Source of the DNA: Devosia aquimaris
Lineage (GTDB): Bacteria > Pseudomonadota > Alphaproteobacteria > Rhizobiales > Devosiaceae
Length of the DNA stretch: 64,000 nt
Direction: 5' to 3'
Assembly (NCBI RefSeq): GCF_020169335.1
Contig: NZ_JAIEZN010000001.1
Location: 1,505,426 to 1,569,425, forward strand
Position numbers and translations under genes: made by a program. This document shows positions 62,777 through 64,000 of this stretch, in pieces. The first letter of the stretch is position 1; each line of letters begins with the position of its first letter. The notes beneath the pieces were generated by a model, which did no database searches, was not told the origin of the DNA, and saw only the letters and a list, made by a program, of their open reading frames with translations.

Positions 62777-63465
62777 TCTTCGGTCAACCCTTTGTTGGCC
62801 CAAACGCGGAATCCGCCAGCGAAGGCGTTGTCATTGTCGCCACGACGGCACTTGGGCGGAAGCTCCTTGAGATGATCGACATTGCCGCCCCCGATCACCA
62901 CATAGTCGGGCTCCAGCGCTGCTGTGATGCGCTCGACAATGTCGAAGACCGTCTTGCGCCAATGCTTGTTGCCGCGCTTCTTGCGGCTGGCTTCGCCGAC
63001 ATAATCCTCAAACGTCTTGCCCTTCTTGTAGGGCAGATGCGCCAGTTCCATCGGCTCGGCAATACCATCGACAATCATCGCCGCACCCAGGCCGGTGCCC
63101 AGCCCCAGGAACAGCATGCGGCCACCGTCATAGCTGCCAAGTGCTTGCATCAGCGCATCATTTACGATCCGCACCGGCTTGCCCAGCGCGGCCGCATAGT
63201 CAAAGCCGACCCAGCCCGACCCCAGATTATGCGGCTCCGAAATCGGCCGATTGTGTATCACCGGACCGGGGAACCCGATGGTGACACAGTCATAGTGCTG
63301 CCCCGCCATCATGTCGTTGACGGCGTCGCACATCTGGCTGGCGCTCATTTTGGAGCCGGAATCCGCCTTTTGTGGCGTGCCACCAGCACTGGTCAGGCAT
63401 TTCACATGCGAGCCGCCCACATCCACGCTGAGGACGATCCGGCTCGTTTTACTCGTGTCGTCCAT
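62773..63465 (-). CDS. ROK-family (polyphosphate-)glucokinase
   Basis: 230-residue sugar kinase from the ATG at 63465, with the phosphate-1 motif SVDVGGSHVKCL, VTIGFPGPVI, the NDALMQALG catalytic region and the adenosine/phosphate motif LFLGLGTGLGAAMIVDG, then a C-terminal VIGGGNVDHLKELPP. It resembles polyphosphate glucokinases (PpgK group). Translational coupling to the glucoamylase gene suggests that it phosphorylates the glucose released from glucan. ATP versus polyphosphate use cannot be settled by eye. Confidence 0.85.
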   Translation of the reverse strand: MDDTSKTSRIVLSVDVGGSHVKCLTSAGGTPQKADSGSKMSASQMCDAVNDMMAGQHYDCVTIGFPGPVIHNRPISEPHNLGSGWVGFDYAAALGKPVRIVNDALMQALGSYDGGRMLFLGLGTGLGAAMIVDGIAEPMELAHLPYKKGKTFEDYVGEASRKKRGNKHWRKTVFDIVERITAALEPDYVVIGGGNVDHLKELPPKCRRGDNDNAFAGGFRVWANKGLTEE

Positions 63466-63654
63466 TCTGGCGTGTCCTCTCAAGTCAGCGTAAGGCGGGC
63501 GGACTTGGCGGCAGGACTGTGGTCCATTTGCGGCCGGCGCAAGTATCGGGCCAATCTTGCAGATTTGTAAGGCTGACGCCAATTGCGCGTTTGGCTGGCC
63601 ATGCCATGATAGGGTTATGAGTGCAGTCCAGACTGCCCGGCCGGAGAGGCAGCC

Positions 63655-64000
63655 ATGAAGATATTGATCGCCGAAGATGACCGGACCTCGGCCCAGTTCC
63701 TGATCAATGGCCTGAGCCAGGAGGGCCACAGCGTCGAGCATGTGACGGATGGGCGCGACGCGCTGTCATTCTGCCTCTACAACCCCTGCGATCTGCTGAT
63801 CCTGGACCGCATGATGCCCGGCATGGACGGGCTGTCGGTCCTCAAGGCGCTCCGCGCGGCTGCCAGCAAGGTACCGGTGATCTTCCTGACCGCCATGGGC
63901 GACGTCGATGACCGCGTCGAGGGCCTTTTGGCGGGCGGCGACGACTATCTGGTCAAGCCCTTCCACTTCTCCGAACTGATGGCCCGCATCACTGCCCTCA
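63655..64000 (+). CDS. OmpR-type response regulator, 3' truncated by the window
   Basis: Starts at the ATG at 63655 with GGAGAGG upstream; 115 residues are visible and the reading frame leaves the window. The receiver domain is complete: acidic pair Glu7/Asp8-Asp9 (IAEDDR), phospho-acceptor Asp51 (LILDRMMPGMDGL), Thr79 and Lys101 (DYLVKPF). The DNA-binding domain and the likely histidine kinase partner lie beyond base 64000. MKILIAEDDRTSAQFL resembles regulators of the envelope/copper group, but the stimulus is unknown. The 189 bases upstream show no clear promoter. Confidence 0.92.
   Translation, partial: MKILIAEDDRTSAQFLINGLSQEGHSVEHVTDGRDALSFCLYNPCDLLILDRMMPGMDGLSVLKALRAAASKVPVIFLTAMGDVDDRVEGLLAGGDDYLVKPFHFSELMARITAL

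Overview
High-GC chromosomal segment of an alphaproteobacterium. The gene order secE-nusG-rplKA-rplJL-rpoBC, then rpsL-rpsG-fusA-tuf, then S10-spc-alpha, the short 187-residue adenylate kinase next to secY, and an ATP12 chaperone all point to the Hyphomicrobiales. Overall style resembles Devosiaceae, but that placement is inference from protein resemblance, not from a 16S gene or a search.

Layout. Bases 1-13120 hold mixed housekeeping genes: a truncated SLC13-type carrier, the folate genes folP-folB-folK, a minus-strand run (rarA, crcB, RluA-type pseudouridine synthase, HAD phosphatase, ATP12), a VOC protein, a small P-loop kinase, a DegP/DegQ protease, a PLP-dependent ornithine-decarboxylase-like enzyme, a second P-loop protein and an SDR reductase. 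Bases 13190-45365 are an almost unbroken minus-strand translation and transcription superoperon, read from tRNA-Trp (45364) down to rplQ (13192): 28 ribosomal protein genes, rpoA, rpoB, rpoC, nusG, secE, secY, adk, tuf and fusA. The intergenic gaps carry hairpins that look like attenuators or intrinsic terminators (rplL-rpoB, after rpoC, the rpsL leader, tuf-rpsJ, rplO-secY, rpsK-rpoA) and three good sigma70-like promoters (secE, rpsL, rpsM).

Bases 45400-60310 are accessory. After MAPEG and HupE/UreJ proteins comes a tightly coupled minus-strand operon (46708-54931): a BMP-type ABC importer, a cysteine hydrolase that closely matches biuret hydrolase BiuH, a second hydrolase of the same fold, a cupin and a full-length allophanate hydrolase, with a divergent LysR regulator. 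The simplest reading is import and stepwise hydrolysis of biuret (perhaps triuret) to CO2 and ammonia as a nitrogen source. Next comes a plus-strand group: an exported two-domain rhodanese, a YeeE/YedE sulfur-compound transporter, a small exported protein with 16 Pro-Cys motifs in an Ala-rich repeat, translationally coupled to the transporter, and a His/Cys-rich protein of unknown function. I consider this the best candidate for an undescribed sulfur or metal handling system.

Bases 60467-64000 hold a GH15 glucoamylase translationally coupled to a ROK-type (polyphosphate-)glucokinase, then a truncated response regulator. I found no CRISPR array, rRNA, insertion sequence or prophage. The long antisense ORFs opposite rpoB, rpoC and fusA are by-products of GC-rich codon use.
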